Source: Gaeumannomyces sp. JS-464
Lineage: Eukaryota > Ascomycota > Sordariomycetes > Magnaporthales > Magnaporthaceae
DNA: 64,000 nucleotides
Assembly (NCBI GenBank): GCA_002197995.1
Contig: NGZR01000005.1
Span: forward strand, 3,720,001 to 3,784,000
Reading direction: 5' to 3'
Of the stretch, positions 32,493-44,170 are shown piece after piece (the stretch's first letter is position 1; each line of letters starts with the position of its first letter). The notes under the pieces were generated by a model. It searched no databases and was not told the origin of the DNA. It saw only the letters and a list, made by a program, of their open reading frames with translations. The translations under genes and the position numbers were made by a program.

Positions 32493-34805
32493 TCAACCCT
32501 CTGCCTCCATCTCGTATGAATTGGACTTGTGCTTGGGTTGAAACTTGAAGTCCTCATGAGCCGGGCCAAGGAACATCTCACTGGAAAGGGGGTTCAGTCG
32601 TTAGCGAAAGGCTCGTGCAGCGTGCATTACAACAAACAAAAGTGATTGACAAACGTACCTGATCTTGATCCAATCCTTGTAGTTGTCGCTGATCATCAGC
32701 GTCTCGAGATCATCCCGGCCACGGTACGCCGGGGGTCGATCGTTGATTTGCGGTGGCAAATGCTCCAGCAGGCCGATGGGCACGTAGCGATGAGCGAAGC
32801 TGAGATACTCGAGCAGGAACCGCCTCGTCGTGCCGATGCCCATCTCGTCGGCTCCCCACGCCTCCATGCCGTACCGACAGAACCGCTCCACGTACCCGAG
32901 CCGCTCGCTGGAGCTCTTGTCCAGGTACTGGCCCTTCTCGATCTCCTCAAAGATCCACGGCTTGATGAGGGCGCCGCGGGCCACCATGACCGTGTCGACT
33001 CCCGCCTCGTCCACGGCCTTGAAGTAGTCGACATGCGAGTAGCAGTCGCCGTTGCCCAGGAAATACATGCGGTCCGACCCACCCGCCATTGTACTCGTAT
33101 CTGGGGCATTCGCCGTGTCGGCCAGGGCGTCCCCTGCCTCACGGTAGGACCGCACCAGCGCCGCGCACTCGGCAATGTAGCTCCAGTCGGCCGGCTTCTT
33201 GTACCGCTGCTGCCGCGTGCGTCCGTGCAGAGTGATGGCTGCGCAGCCCGGTGCGCCCATCTCGGCGCGGAAGTCGGGCGCGCCGAACGCGAGGCGCTCG
33301 ATGTTCTTCTTAGCTGTCGCGAAGCCCTCCTTGACGCCAATCCTGAGCTTGGCCGTGATGGGTACCTCACCTGAGACCGTGTTCATGGCGCGTATGATGC
33401 GCTCGATCTTGTTAGGCTGCTCTAGCAGTCCCGAGCCGGCTCCGGATTTGTACACGAGATCAATGGGGCAGCCGCAGTTGAGATCGATCAGGCGCAGATG
33501 GGGAAGGAAGGTTGAAAGACACTCGGCTGCTTTGGCAGCCACTGTGTGCGAGCTCGCCGAAATCTGCGCGCCGAACTTGAGGTCTCTAGAGTTGTCGTAA
33601 ACCTTGACGATGGGGTCCTCTGGCCTGGGGACGAAGCGAGGCGGCTTCGTCTCGGACTCGTGGGCTTTCATGAGCGCCCATTCCCCCTGCTTCCCCTGGA
33701 CAAGAGGCATCGCCATGGCCATCTCCGAGTATGTGCCTTGGGCGCCCAGCTCGACACAGAGGCGCCGGAACGGGAGGTTACCCTGCGTTGTTAGCGGGGC
33801 GAGGACTGGCGTCTCGCGACCAAAGTAAACTCTGCGCTTTTCGGATGGCCTAAGGGGAGGCTCGGTGAACTGCGCCCTGAGGTCGCTGAGCTCTGAGTCC
33901 TTCTTCCGCTCCTCTGTCCGGGCGTTGTGCAGGTCTTTGATTAGCTTGCTATGCTTGTCCAACCATGCGATGTACTCGACAGATTTCTTGAGGTCGAGCT
34001 TGTTCCGTGACATTTTGTGCTTGTGCTCGCTAGCCACCACGTTGACGACGCCAAAAGCCTCAATGTCGTTCGGTTGCTCGCGGGTAGCACCGCGTAGGAG
34101 GACAAGCTCTTTCCTCCCGTCCTCCCACTCGACTTCTTCCATGTGGCTCTTGACAAAGCGGCATTTCCAGCCAGCATTACACCAGCCGTGTGCCTCAAAG
34201 ATAGGGCATTTGCCGCCGAAGGTGTCAAGGTCGGCTCTGCGGCCCTCGGCAAGATACTTGCGGAGGTCGTGCGACAGATTGCAGCGATCCCCAAAGTTAC
34301 ATGGCTTGGGCGAGAACTCGTCCGAGGCCATGCGGCTGTTGCACAGGCGGAAGCTGTCGTTGGAGCGGCCAAAGTCGCGGGCCTGATTCTGGCCCTTTTT
34401 GCCTTTCCTGCCGACCTTGACTGGAGCGTCTGTAGGGGTCCTGCCTCAACGGCATCGTCATCCGGCACATCGCGGTGGTCACTCGACACCACTTCAATCA
34501 GGTATCTAGCGCGGGCGGGTTAGCAGCTGTGCTATCGCAAGAGTAGGATCTCAGCATGCGCTGGGCTGTTGGCACTCACTCAGCCTTGATGGGAGCCAGG
34601 CCCTTGACCCTCTCAGACGGCTCGGTGACGGTATCAAAAGAGACATATCCGCCGCCGGCGGGCGCCTGGAGTCTTCTCCGTTTACGCCATCAACGCCGAC
34701 CTTGACCCTCTTGGCATCCGCCTCGCCACCATCAGCCTCATGTTGCCGTTTCTGGGCAGCGGCCAGCTCTGGCGCTGTTGGGGCGTTGACACCATCTGGA
34801 TCCAT
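32493..34805 (-). CDS. DUS3: tRNA-dihydrouridine(47) synthase
   Basis: An FMN-dependent enzyme that reduces uridine 47 in the variable loop of cytoplasmic tRNAs. Exons 34805-34580, 34505-32659 and 32580-32493. The N-terminus is Ala/Glu-rich ([20 protein letters not shown]). Two CCCH-type fingers characteristic of Dus3 follow ([13 protein letters not shown], then [22 protein letters not shown] split by a basic loop). The TIM-barrel then has [20 protein letters not shown] and SEMAMAMPL, the active-site cysteine motif [19 protein letters not shown], the substrate and FMN segments [18 protein letters not shown] and [10 protein letters not shown], and [20 protein letters not shown]. The C-terminus is [20 protein letters not shown]. 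Two single-base losses are inferred: one in exon 1 near 34650 (before [19 protein letters not shown]) and one near 34440 (before [17 protein letters not shown]). With them the product is 720 residues. The barrel is intact. Confidence 0.95.
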
Positions 34806-36942
34806 TGTGCCGGTTGCTCAACCGAGTTGGCGATGGCACATGTGTAGATTATTTCGGCGTTGATACGGATCTGATATATTTTTTGCCTTCTCCGAGCGTA
34901 TGATCCAGGATTGACGCTGCAGGTGGTGGCTGGGGGTGTCTTTCCCGCTATCTTGTCACTGGAAATTTTTGACTGGTAACCTGTTTCGGCAGCAAAAAAA
35001 AAGCCAGCAGCCCCACTTTCTCGAGTTGTCAGCGGGCGTCCCAAGTCTGGAGCTTCTTGGTCAAAGGTCTGTCTGAGGCTTAGTAGAATGCATCCCAATT
35101 TGGTCCCATGATTTCTAGGAGCGGTTATTGAAAGGTTCAATAATATCTATGGGCTGAAGGACTTAAGCACGTGTCAACTGGCAAGCCTGTTGTTGTCCGT
35201 CGGATTGGCAGTCAGATTTTGAACGGGAGAGGCAGAAGTTCGGCGCGAGAAGGAGAGAAATGCATTTACCATCTCATAAGTTTCCTCTATGCATCTGACA
35301 TTATTCGCCTGTCAATCTAATCCTGCACTGCTATCTTTTTTCTTCTGCTCCTGGGTCCAGTATATTTTGAGAGTTTAGTGGCATCAGTTCGTGAACCACG
35401 CCTCAGGGGCTTGGCTGCTAGCCTGCCAAGTCCGAGGTGCGCGCGCTCTCAAGACATTGACTGTATGATCAATTTCAGGAACCAAATACAAACGGCAACC
35501 CGCGCATAGGCTAGCCCATAGATAAGACCAGCTGATCCTCTGTCCTACCTATTTACTGCAATTATTGAGACCATAATTCCGGCTGTGGGGGAAACAGTCA
35601 GGTCGCATGCAGCTTGCTTTGTGGACGATATATTGCATGGTTCACCGAGCTGCAGCCATGGCTTGATTGAGGCTTGCCTGGACAATGTCCGCTTGTCCGC
35701 CAGCCGACGCCACGCCGGTCGTCGGGCGAGGCAAAACAACACACATGGGATTTGGCTTTCGTCTCTAGTCGTGGGGCACGAAACCGCGCGAGGACCGGTC
35801 AGACTGATCATTGTTGGGCCGAGCCGTTCAGCAGCAGCCGCCAAAAAGACACCAAGCCAGCGGCCCCTGGTTCGGCTAATGTCCAGACGGGCACGGTTGG
35901 TTGCGTCTGTTTGTCGGGCGTGGCCAGGAGCGGCCAAGACCGGACGGCACTGCGAGTGGGCCGCGCCGACTGGCTCCATGCCGTCTGGGTCCTCGCATTG
36001 ATGGCAATTGAAAGAGCTGGGCGTCGAGGACGGTGTGGCCCAGTGTCCAGAGAAGTTCCCGTGTCTCCTCCCAGGGGCTGGCTGCCGTGGCGGCGGCCTG
36101 ATGAAGATCGCTCGCCGTCCAGCCAATGCTAGGCCGTCTAGGCTGAGCCGTCCGGGAGGGCTGCCACACCGTTTCTGGCGACAGCCGGGGTTGTCCACTT
36201 GGAACGCAGCTGGGCGCCTTCCGGATTCAAGGGGCTTCAAGCAGCACGGGGCCATGCAAGGGCCCGCTTGGATGGGTGCGCTTGCGGGGCGTGGACGCCT
36301 GGTCTCACGGTTTCTGGGTGCAGCCTCAGTCAGCTGGGGGGCCTGACACAGCAGAGCATGGGAGGCGCCCTTAGCAGGCACGGCAGGAGGTAGTCCAATG
36401 CACCTAGCGCAATTAAACCACCACAAACCAACCACCATCACTGCCGTGCTCGCTCCATAATCTCGGGCCCAAGCCGGCCCAGTTGGGACCATGGCAGCAG
36501 CAGCCATCTAGGCCCCATCCATTGCGGTCTGCCTCCCGGGCACCTTTAACCATCAACCATCAACCATCAGCCATCCACCACCAACCATCGCCATCAACCA
36601 ACCAACCCACCAGTCTGTCCTCCCGATTCCTCAAACCCCAAGTCCTTCCTGGACTCCCGCCGTCGTTCCAAGCGACGGAGACAACGACATACCTCCCGTT
36701 CGGCTGCACTCGCCGTGCTTCTCCCTTCCGCGTCCATCTTGGCCCCTTCAGCCCCTGTGGTTTCGAAACAGCGGCGAGCGCCTTCCTAGAGCCCGCACCA
36801 GGCTCAGCGCACGCCTCTCCCGCACTGCCGCCACGATTGCCACTCATCTCCGTCCGGCAAACCGAGTCGGTTGACAAGTGGTATCTCGTCCGGGGTCTTC
36901 GCTGCTGCCTTCCCGGCAGGGAGAAATGCCCGGACAGTCACA
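34806..36942. promoter_or_regulatory. Divergent intergenic region of DUS3 and the kelch gene
   Basis: Two promoters must lie in these 2.1 kb. On the DUS3 side there are AAATTTTT at 34973-34980 (reverse complement AAAAATTT, the RRPE core), about 170 bp before the DUS3 ATG, and GCGATGG at 34830-34836 (PAC-like), about 25 bp before it. Both are the same words as in the RPB10/UTP17 promoter. The right part (36480-36940) is C/T-rich and is probably the 5' leader of the kelch gene. A long minus-strand open frame at 35545-36507 has no domain. Confidence 0.4.
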
Positions 36943-38855
36943 ATGGCTGATCAAGCCAGCAGGCATGGCCAATCCGCCCCAGGCCAGCCCATCCGCTCTC
37001 CCCCCAACACCCACAAGGTTGTCAGGTCACAGCAGATAGCCGCCGTCGTCTCTCCCACCGACCCTAATCAACGCTACGGAACAACCCTTTACGAAGACGA
37101 CGACGACGACGACGAAGAAGAGGAGACGACGGGGAGGAGGAAGAGGAAGAAGAAGAGGCGAACGAGGACGACGGCGACGAGGTCAATGCCATGGACACCG
37201 CGCCCCCCATTACACCCCTGGTCACCTCGCAACTAAGAATCACGACAGGCGAGAGGAAGCCGTCTGAACTCTCAAATCCGCCAACGCTCCCAGTCCCAGT
37301 CGGCATCTAACCAATCCATCTCGCCGTCTCATCCCTCGAGTGTACCGCCCTCCTCAGCATCGACCAGCAAAACGACCCTGCTGTCCGTAACCACGCCGTC
37401 GACCGCGACCGCCACCCCGACCTCCTCTCGCTCCCTCCTCCATCCGCACAGATCCAATGGCGGGCTCAACGGCAGCAGCGACCACTCCCCCGCTGCCTCG
37501 GCGCACTCCCGCGACCGCCACGATGCTCCGGCCCCTGAAAAGGAGCACATAGTCTCGGCCGCGAGCCGGAGGACCCCAGGACTGCGTTCCACCTCGGCTA
37601 TCGCCTCCAAGCCCGGCGGCCCGGGTTCTGTCGCGACCTCGACGACCGGGCCCTCGGGGCGGCACCCTCTGTATCCTCTGGCGTCCCGTCCGCCGCCTCC
37701 AGCGTTCGCAGAGACGGCACGACCCGCGGGAGCTCCAGCGGCCGCAGCCGCCACAACCAGCCTGCGCCCACAGCGACGCACACCGACTTCCCGCCGCTAA
37801 TAGATCCCCGCACGGCCCCTGACGTGCCGCCCGCGCCCTCATCAGGGATGTACTGGAGTCGGGCGCCGGTCAGCGGGGCCGGGCACACGGCCCTGCGGGC
37901 GCACACGACGACGCTGGTGGGCTCCAACGTCTTCGTGTTTGGCGGCTGCGACTCGCGCGCCTGCTTCAACCAGCTGTACGTGCTGGACGCAGACTCGTTC
38001 CACTGGAGCATCCCGCATGTTGTCGGCGACATACCGGTACCGCTGCGCGCCATGACGTGCACCGCCGTCGGCAAGAAGCTCGTGGTATTCGGCGGCGGCG
38101 ACGGCCCGGCCTACTACAACGACGTCCACGTGCTCGACACAGTCAACTTCCGCTGGAGCAAGCCGCGCATCGTCGGCGACCGTGTCCCGAGCAAGCGACG
38201 CGCTCACACGGCCTGTCTATACAAGAACGGCATCTACGTTTTCGGTGGCGGCGACGGCGTCCGGGCACTTAACGACATCTGGCGCCTCGACGTGAGCGAC
38301 ATGAACAAGATGTCGTGGAGGCTGGTGAGCGGGCCGTCGTCGGAGACGTCGCCGGCGAGCGTGACGGGAGGCAAGTCACCGAGCAGCAGCAGGGACCTGC
38401 GGCCCAAGGCGCGCGGCTACCACACGGCCAACATGGTGGGCGGAAAGCTCATCATCTTTGGCGGGTCCGACGGCGGCGAGTGCTTCAACGACGTGTGGGT
38501 CTACGACGTCGAGAACTCGCAGTGGCGCTCCGGCCCCATCCCCGTCACACACCGGCGCCTGTCCCACACGGCCACCATCGTGGGCAGCTACCTATTCGTC
38601 GTCGGCGGGCACGACGGCAACGAGTACTCTAACGACGTTCTACTGCTCAACCTCGTCACCATGACCTGGGACCGTCGCCGCGTCTACGGCCTGCCGCCCA
38701 GCGGCAGGGGTTACCACGGGACGGTGCTCCACGACAGCCGCCTCCTCGTCATAGGGGGCTTCGACGGCAGCGAGGTGTTTGGCGAGGTTTGGGTGCTTGA
38801 GCTCGCCGTCCACGCTTACTTTTCGCAAATCAGCCACTTCAGCATCGAGGTGTAG
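36943..38855 (+). CDS. Six-kelch-repeat protein with disordered N-terminal region
   Basis: A soluble kelch beta-propeller protein of the fungal Tea1/Rab9-effector-like type, probably a protein-interaction scaffold; the exact role is unknown. The proposed start is MADQASRHGQSAPGQP. A long low-complexity part follows, with an acidic run encoded by GAC/GAA/GAG repeats at 37097-37160, Ser/Thr/Pro stretches (SSASTSKTTLLSVTTPSTAT) and HTDFPPLIDPRTAPDVPPAP. From about 37890 six kelch repeats occur, each with GG followed by D-G/S and a later N/D-V…W: FVFGGCDSRACFNQLYVLD, VVFGGGDGPAYYNDVHVLD, YVFGGGDGVRALNDIWRLD, IIFGGSDGGECFNDVWVYD, FVVGGHDGNEYSNDVLLLN, LVIGGFDGSEVFGEVWVLE. Six blades make a closed propeller. 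The propeller frame is unbroken from 37824. The N-terminal part needs three shifts (about 37120, 37250 and 37655), so its start and length are uncertain. It converges on RCF2. Confidence 0.85.
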
Positions 38856-39873
38856 CTCTGGCGTGGCGACGGGGAGGATTAGAGAGAGCGAGAGCGGGTG
38901 GGAGATCAAGGCAGGCAGCAGGAGCAATGGTCCGCCCACGCAGACACGATCAAACAGACGACATTTACCCTCAGCATTTTAGCAAGGAAAAACATGTACG
39001 AACGAACAAAGACATACCTAGGCAGGGAGAAGGAGCGGTAGATTGGAAAGAGGAGCACCGGGGTCACGTTGGTTTCATTTGGATGCAGGACGGGGCGGCG
39101 GCGGGTGGAGATTTCGGAAACCCATAGAAGTGCGGCAGGCGTAGAACAGGATCTGTTGTTTCTCCATCCATGCGATCCGTTTCTTCATTTTTGTTCGACG
39201 CCGAGGACCGCCAAGATGGACGGCGGGAGTTGTCGGCTATGCTAAGAGGTAGAGGGTTCTACCAACCTATCCCTTCTCCACACCTTCCACTGACATTTTC
39301 CCTCGCCGCCATAAAAGAGGAGTTCTTGTCTAGCAGCACTCCAAACAGTTACTCTTCCTCTTCTCTTTGGCTCTAAGCGGGGAGTCCATTGATCTAACAG
39401 TTCGAATAACATAACACACTTGCAAATTCTATGCCTTGGATAAATGACTGCGTCTAGGACTAGTATTCTATACATACTCTTTGAGACAATCCTGTTTCTC
39501 GTCGTTCCTCGTGATTCACCTCGGCAGTTTTATGCACATCATCACGCCAAGCCAAATAACCGCCGTGACAGGAGATCCAAAGGGTGTATCAATACCTGAA
39601 AACCATACAAGGAAATGCTGCCGATCCGTCGACAGCCCATAAACAGCCCATTCCCAAACGCCAGCAATGCTTGCTTAATATGTACACACCACATTATGAG
39701 TTGGCGTCTGCGGTTTAAGTTGTCAGACCATGCCGTCTTCAGACGCCTGCTTTCTTTACCTTTTGGCTTCACCATTCAATGTGGTTGAACGTTGTCAGAA
39801 AGAGGATTACGGTTTAGGGCTCCGCAGAGATGTTCACTGGCAGAGGTCTCTGCAGCCCGGACCTGGTAGCTTC
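38856..39873. other. Convergent 3' intergenic region
   Basis: This lies between the kelch gene (+) and RCF2 (-). Only short frames are seen. It probably contains both 3' UTRs. Confidence 0.4.
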
Positions 39874-40665
39874 CTAGGCGGCGCTCTTCTTCTGGGCATT
39901 CTTCTGGGCCTCTAGCCTGCGCTCCTCGGCAGCAACCATGTCTGTGATATTGAAAAGAGGGTCTTGTCAGTTACAGTCGCGCATTGCAAAGAGAAAAAAA
40001 GCAACTATGCCGGATATGCAAGACTCACCCATCCACAGGTCCTGGCCCTCGTACTCCTCCTTGTGGATCTTCTTTTCGATCAGGTGCTTGTGCTCCGGGT
40101 CGTTGGGGTCGACGACCAGGACCGTCTCCCAGCGGCCCTTGCCCGACTTGGCGTCGGCCGTCTCAAAGGCGGCGGTGGCGATGAGGACGGCCAGGGTCAG
40201 GCCCTGGGCGTAGACACGGGCCTGGACCAGCTTCTGGGCCGACGACAGGTACCTGTTGCGGTTGACGATGGCGAGGGCGACGCCCATGGCGGCGAGCCAC
40301 GAGGCGAAGACGATGGTGTAGCGGTTCTCGCGGCCCCACTCCATCAGGCGCTTGGACCTGCCCTCGCGGGCGCGGATGTCCTCGAGCGTGCGCGTGGCCT
40401 CGTCCTTGTAGAAGTTCATGGGGTCCTTGGCCTTGGCGAAGGCGATCGACTCGCGCTCCGCCATGGTGATGGCCGCAAAGGTGCCCGCCGACGTCACCAG
40501 GAAAGACCGGAACGGAAGCGTCAGCGCGCGGAAGCCGGGATAGCGCTTCGACGCCGCCACGACGCCCGCAAGCCCGACTGCCAGGCCGGCCGTGCCGCCG
40601 ATCAGGCCACCCCTGACCGTGGCCTTGTAGTGGGCGGCCTCCTCTTCCTTACTGATGATCTTCAT
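39874..40665 (-). CDS. RCF2: Respiratory supercomplex factor 2, HIG1-domain mitochondrial protein
   Basis: A mitochondrial inner-membrane protein that associates with cytochrome c oxidase and complex III-IV supercomplexes. Exons 40665-40029 and 39941-39874 give 234 residues; frame intact. It starts MKIISKEEEAAHYKATVRGG, as fungal Rcf2 proteins do. A Gly/Ala-rich membrane hairpin follows (LIGGTAGLAVGLAGVVAAS, TLPFRSFLVTSAGTFAAI), then a charged loop, then the HIG1 domain with membrane segments (IVFASWLAAMGVALAIV and LTLAVLIATAAF). These surround the signature LVQARVYAQG, which matches the conserved (Q/H)xRVxAQG of HIG1 proteins. The tail is charged (EKKIHKEEYEGQDLWM, then EERRLEAQKNAQKKSAA). 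There is no cleavable presequence, which fits the family. Confidence 0.93.
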
Positions 40666-43363
40666 GGTTGCTTTTTTTTTTCCGCGCTGAGGCCGGGGAT
40701 GTAGGGAGGTGGTCCGGCGTGGGCTCTTGACAAGGGCTCGGCTAGTTTTGTGTTTCGATTGTGTTATTGCAAGCTCGAGGATACGGCTAGCCACTAGTTA
40801 TTCGTCGTTTTGTTCTTTGTGTTGTGTCGAGGTATGTGCTGTGCTGTTGGTCCTTTGCAAGGCTGATGATGTCAGTGATGGAGCAATAAGAGCTGGCAAG
40901 TGCCGCGTGCTAGATGAGCTGCCAATGGCCTGATGATGATGCACAGAGAGAAGCAGAAAGTCCCACCCACCCCAGCGAGGAATTGTCGCGTCTAATATAT
41001 TCTGATTTCTCTCAAAGCCTGAGGGCAGTCGCCTACGCCGGTCGTCCTTTGCGCAAATCCAGAGAGAATCCTCATTCGGCTCCATCTGATGCCAATTCGC
41101 GATTTCTCGGAGAACTGGGACGTCAGGCCATGATTGCACGATTTTTCGGGATCTGACCTGGGCTGCAGAGCCCCGCACGTGCGCTGTTTGCTCAGCTCGC
41201 AGACACCGACTTAAATCCGGCGACGGCCGCCTCGCCCAAAAAGCTAGCCAAGGACCAAGGACCCTGTGGCTGAGAGATCCCCGGCCAACCACGAGCCCAC
41301 GAAGCTCCCCGAAATCGACCGCGCATGGGAAGTAGAGACCGCCCGCCACTCGGCGACCCAAAACACGGGATGAAGAATGCATTGCGCTCACTCTGAGTAA
41401 TCAGGAGACCTCGGCCGGCCACCCCGATTTGCGAAAGCAACGGCGACCGCCACCGCGCCCGGCCGGAGTGTGGCTTACTGTGTACCGATAGGTGCTTGCA
41501 CTTGTTCCGCTGGGCCGACGGTGCATGGCGGCACTTCCTTTTTCGCGGTGCGTGGGCGTGGGCGCGTGCGTGGGTTCGCCAACAGGCCTCCTCGGCGCAC
41601 TGGAGAGCCAGCGGGTGCCTGGCAGCATCTTGCGCATTCTGCACAGGCGACAATGCGGGATGCGGGGATAGGAGGCATTGCGTGTTTGCCAGGGGCGCCA
41701 CAGCCCCAGCCAACCGATCTCAAGATGCACCACACTCCCACGATCCGATCGACGGCCAGGTCTGCCGGGAGACTGAGGAGGGACAAGGCCTGCTGTGTCA
41801 GGGCACTATCATCATGCAGCTGCAGAGGTGCCAGCCGTCGGCTTGAGAGTTTGTTGTATTGTGCTCTGTAAGCCCTCTTCCCTCGAGGCCCTTTTCTTGA
41901 TCTCTCGTCACACCGGGTTGCGATGGAAGGCTTGTTGGAATTCCATATGCAGGAACAAAAATGCTTTCCCCTCCCTCCTCGGCCCCAGGGTCCAGGCCCT
42001 TCTGTTCTCGTCAGAACTCAACTCTACGGGAAATCGTGATTCCCATGCACAGTTGTCGATACAAAGCACACGCCCGGTGGGTGGGGATGTGCTTGCGTGC
42101 CGGCGCCACCACAAAGCCCGCCTTTCCCACACCATCATCCACCGCAAGGTCACCAGGACCGACCACCTCAGCAGGCAGGTAAGCGCGCTCGCTACGTGCA
42201 TGCTGTGCCTCCGATGGCACGTTGTAAAACTGCAAAGGACCGGAACCAGCCGCCTCGGAGATGCGTCCGACCCTCTTCCCTTGCCCCCCCTTCGTAGGCC
42301 TATTATGCCATCGCTGAAACCCTGGCCCATCAAACCCCGAGCAGGCTTGCGTCCTGTCGGCGATGCAGGGTTTGCAGTGGGCTTGGGAGCAGGGGGCTCC
42401 CACGGCCCACGTACGAGCTATTTCTTTTAGGCGAAATCACGTCGGGCCGGGACATTACCGTCCGCCAAGCCCAAGCCCATCGATTTTCCCTCCAAGGAAA
42501 ACGGAGCGTTTACGTGCGTGTCCTCTGAAAGGACCTAGGCCGAATTGCTTCCCGATTCTGGGAGGGCACGCAGGGCTATCTGAGTAGGCAATGACTAGCA
42601 GCGTCGGGGAGAGTGCACGCCCGCCGGGCCAGAAACCTGTGGCGTCTGAACTTTATTTATCCCAGAGCAAGCTACGAGTAAAGAAAGTTGGTAAGGCTGC
42701 ATGCTCCGTATAGCTTATCTTGCGCACCTGACTCTGATCCGTTTTTGAATCTCGGGCAGCATCCTAGATCGGCGAGCCGGGCCTGGGAATAGAGCGTCGT
42801 CGTATCGCCTGGCTATGTACCGCTCAGCGTTTGAAGTTGGGAATCCGCCTGCCAGTTCCTTCAGAAGTTCCTTGGCTACAAGGAGAGAGAGACAGAGCGG
42901 CATTGGCCCGAGGCTGGAAGCCGAAACGAAGAAAAAGGGGGTTCGCTCTCACATGTCCGCTCCACTGTGAAATACCCATTGTGCCCGTATAATTCAGACA
43001 CGTTATGGATACCTGCAGACAGCCTTGCTTGCTGGCACCTAGGTAGGGATCGGCATAATACTGTTGCTCGTGACCAGCTCTTGCGTCAGCTTTGATCAAA
43101 GCCACTTGGCTCCTGCCTGTCCTTCAATCTCTCCACCCTGCACGGGTCTTCTGGCTGGCGCGCTGGCAAACGTTGGGCCGGCCAGCGCGGATACGAGTTG
43201 TTGACAGCATGGCAAGCCGTACCCGTGACATGCTGAGTACGCCCAGATGCCTACCCTGACGGCATATACAACAGTTATCCCTGGGCATAATTCTCACCGT
43301 CTGTGCGTTGCTCTGCTCGCGGCAGGGAACACCGTGTCTGCGGCATACACCGTATTTGAAAGA

Positions 43364-43378
43364 CCCCCCCCCCCCCCC
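43364..43378 (+). repeat. C15 homopolymer
   Basis: Fifteen consecutive C residues in the gene-free stretch upstream of SFP1. The exact length is likely unreliable. Confidence 0.9.
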
Positions 43379-44106
43379 AATATCGGGGTTGCGCTGGCGG
43401 GCGCCAAGGCTCTCTCATTTCACATTATTCTAGAACAATTCTGGAAACTTTGGGCTGCGTCCAGGGTCCAGGGTCCGATCCTGCTTTTGGTGGGGGGTGT
43501 GACCCTTTTGCCATACGCAAACGATGGCCTCGATTCGCCAGATCACTTTGGCTGCCAGGATCGGACAGCAGCCCAACTCTCCAACCACCAGTCACATGGC
43601 GCTCAGGCAGTGAAGGACATCAGCCTCCGGTTCAGTCCAGTCTCGTCGAAACTGACAGAACGGGACAGGAAAAAACTTGGGCGTGCCCCGGTGAAACGAC
43701 AAGACGCAGCCAGAAACGGGCTTCTAAGCCGCAAACGTTGAGCTCAAAGACGGGGTTTCCGGGTTCGTTTGGAAGCACGGCTGATCGCCAGATCGGAGAT
43801 TGGATGTGCCTTCATTAAACGAAAACCACCCAGCCGCGTCTCACTCTCGCTGTATGTATTGCGCACATACTCTGGTGCCCGGCGATGGATATATGCGGGC
43901 GAGACTTGGTTCTATGTACTGTGCACATGGCGGCCCCCTAGGGAGGCTCACAACATCAACACCGACCCCTTGACTCGGCTATCTCACGTCCATGCTCCAA
44001 ACACATCGGCCAGCACGCCGTAACCGGAATAGTTACCGCTGCGAGGGGTTCTCCTCTCCGCCTTCTCCTAGGTGTCGGAACGGCGAGCTTTTTCTCTTTC
44101 TCCTTT

Positions 44107-44170
44107 CTGTTGTTGTTTTTATTTTTATTTTTTATTATTATTATTATTATTGTTATTATTTTTTGAATTA
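44107..44170 (+). repeat. AT-rich T/ATT simple-sequence tract
   Basis: T-rich sequence with about nine ATT units, standing out against GC-rich surroundings. Confidence 0.85.
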
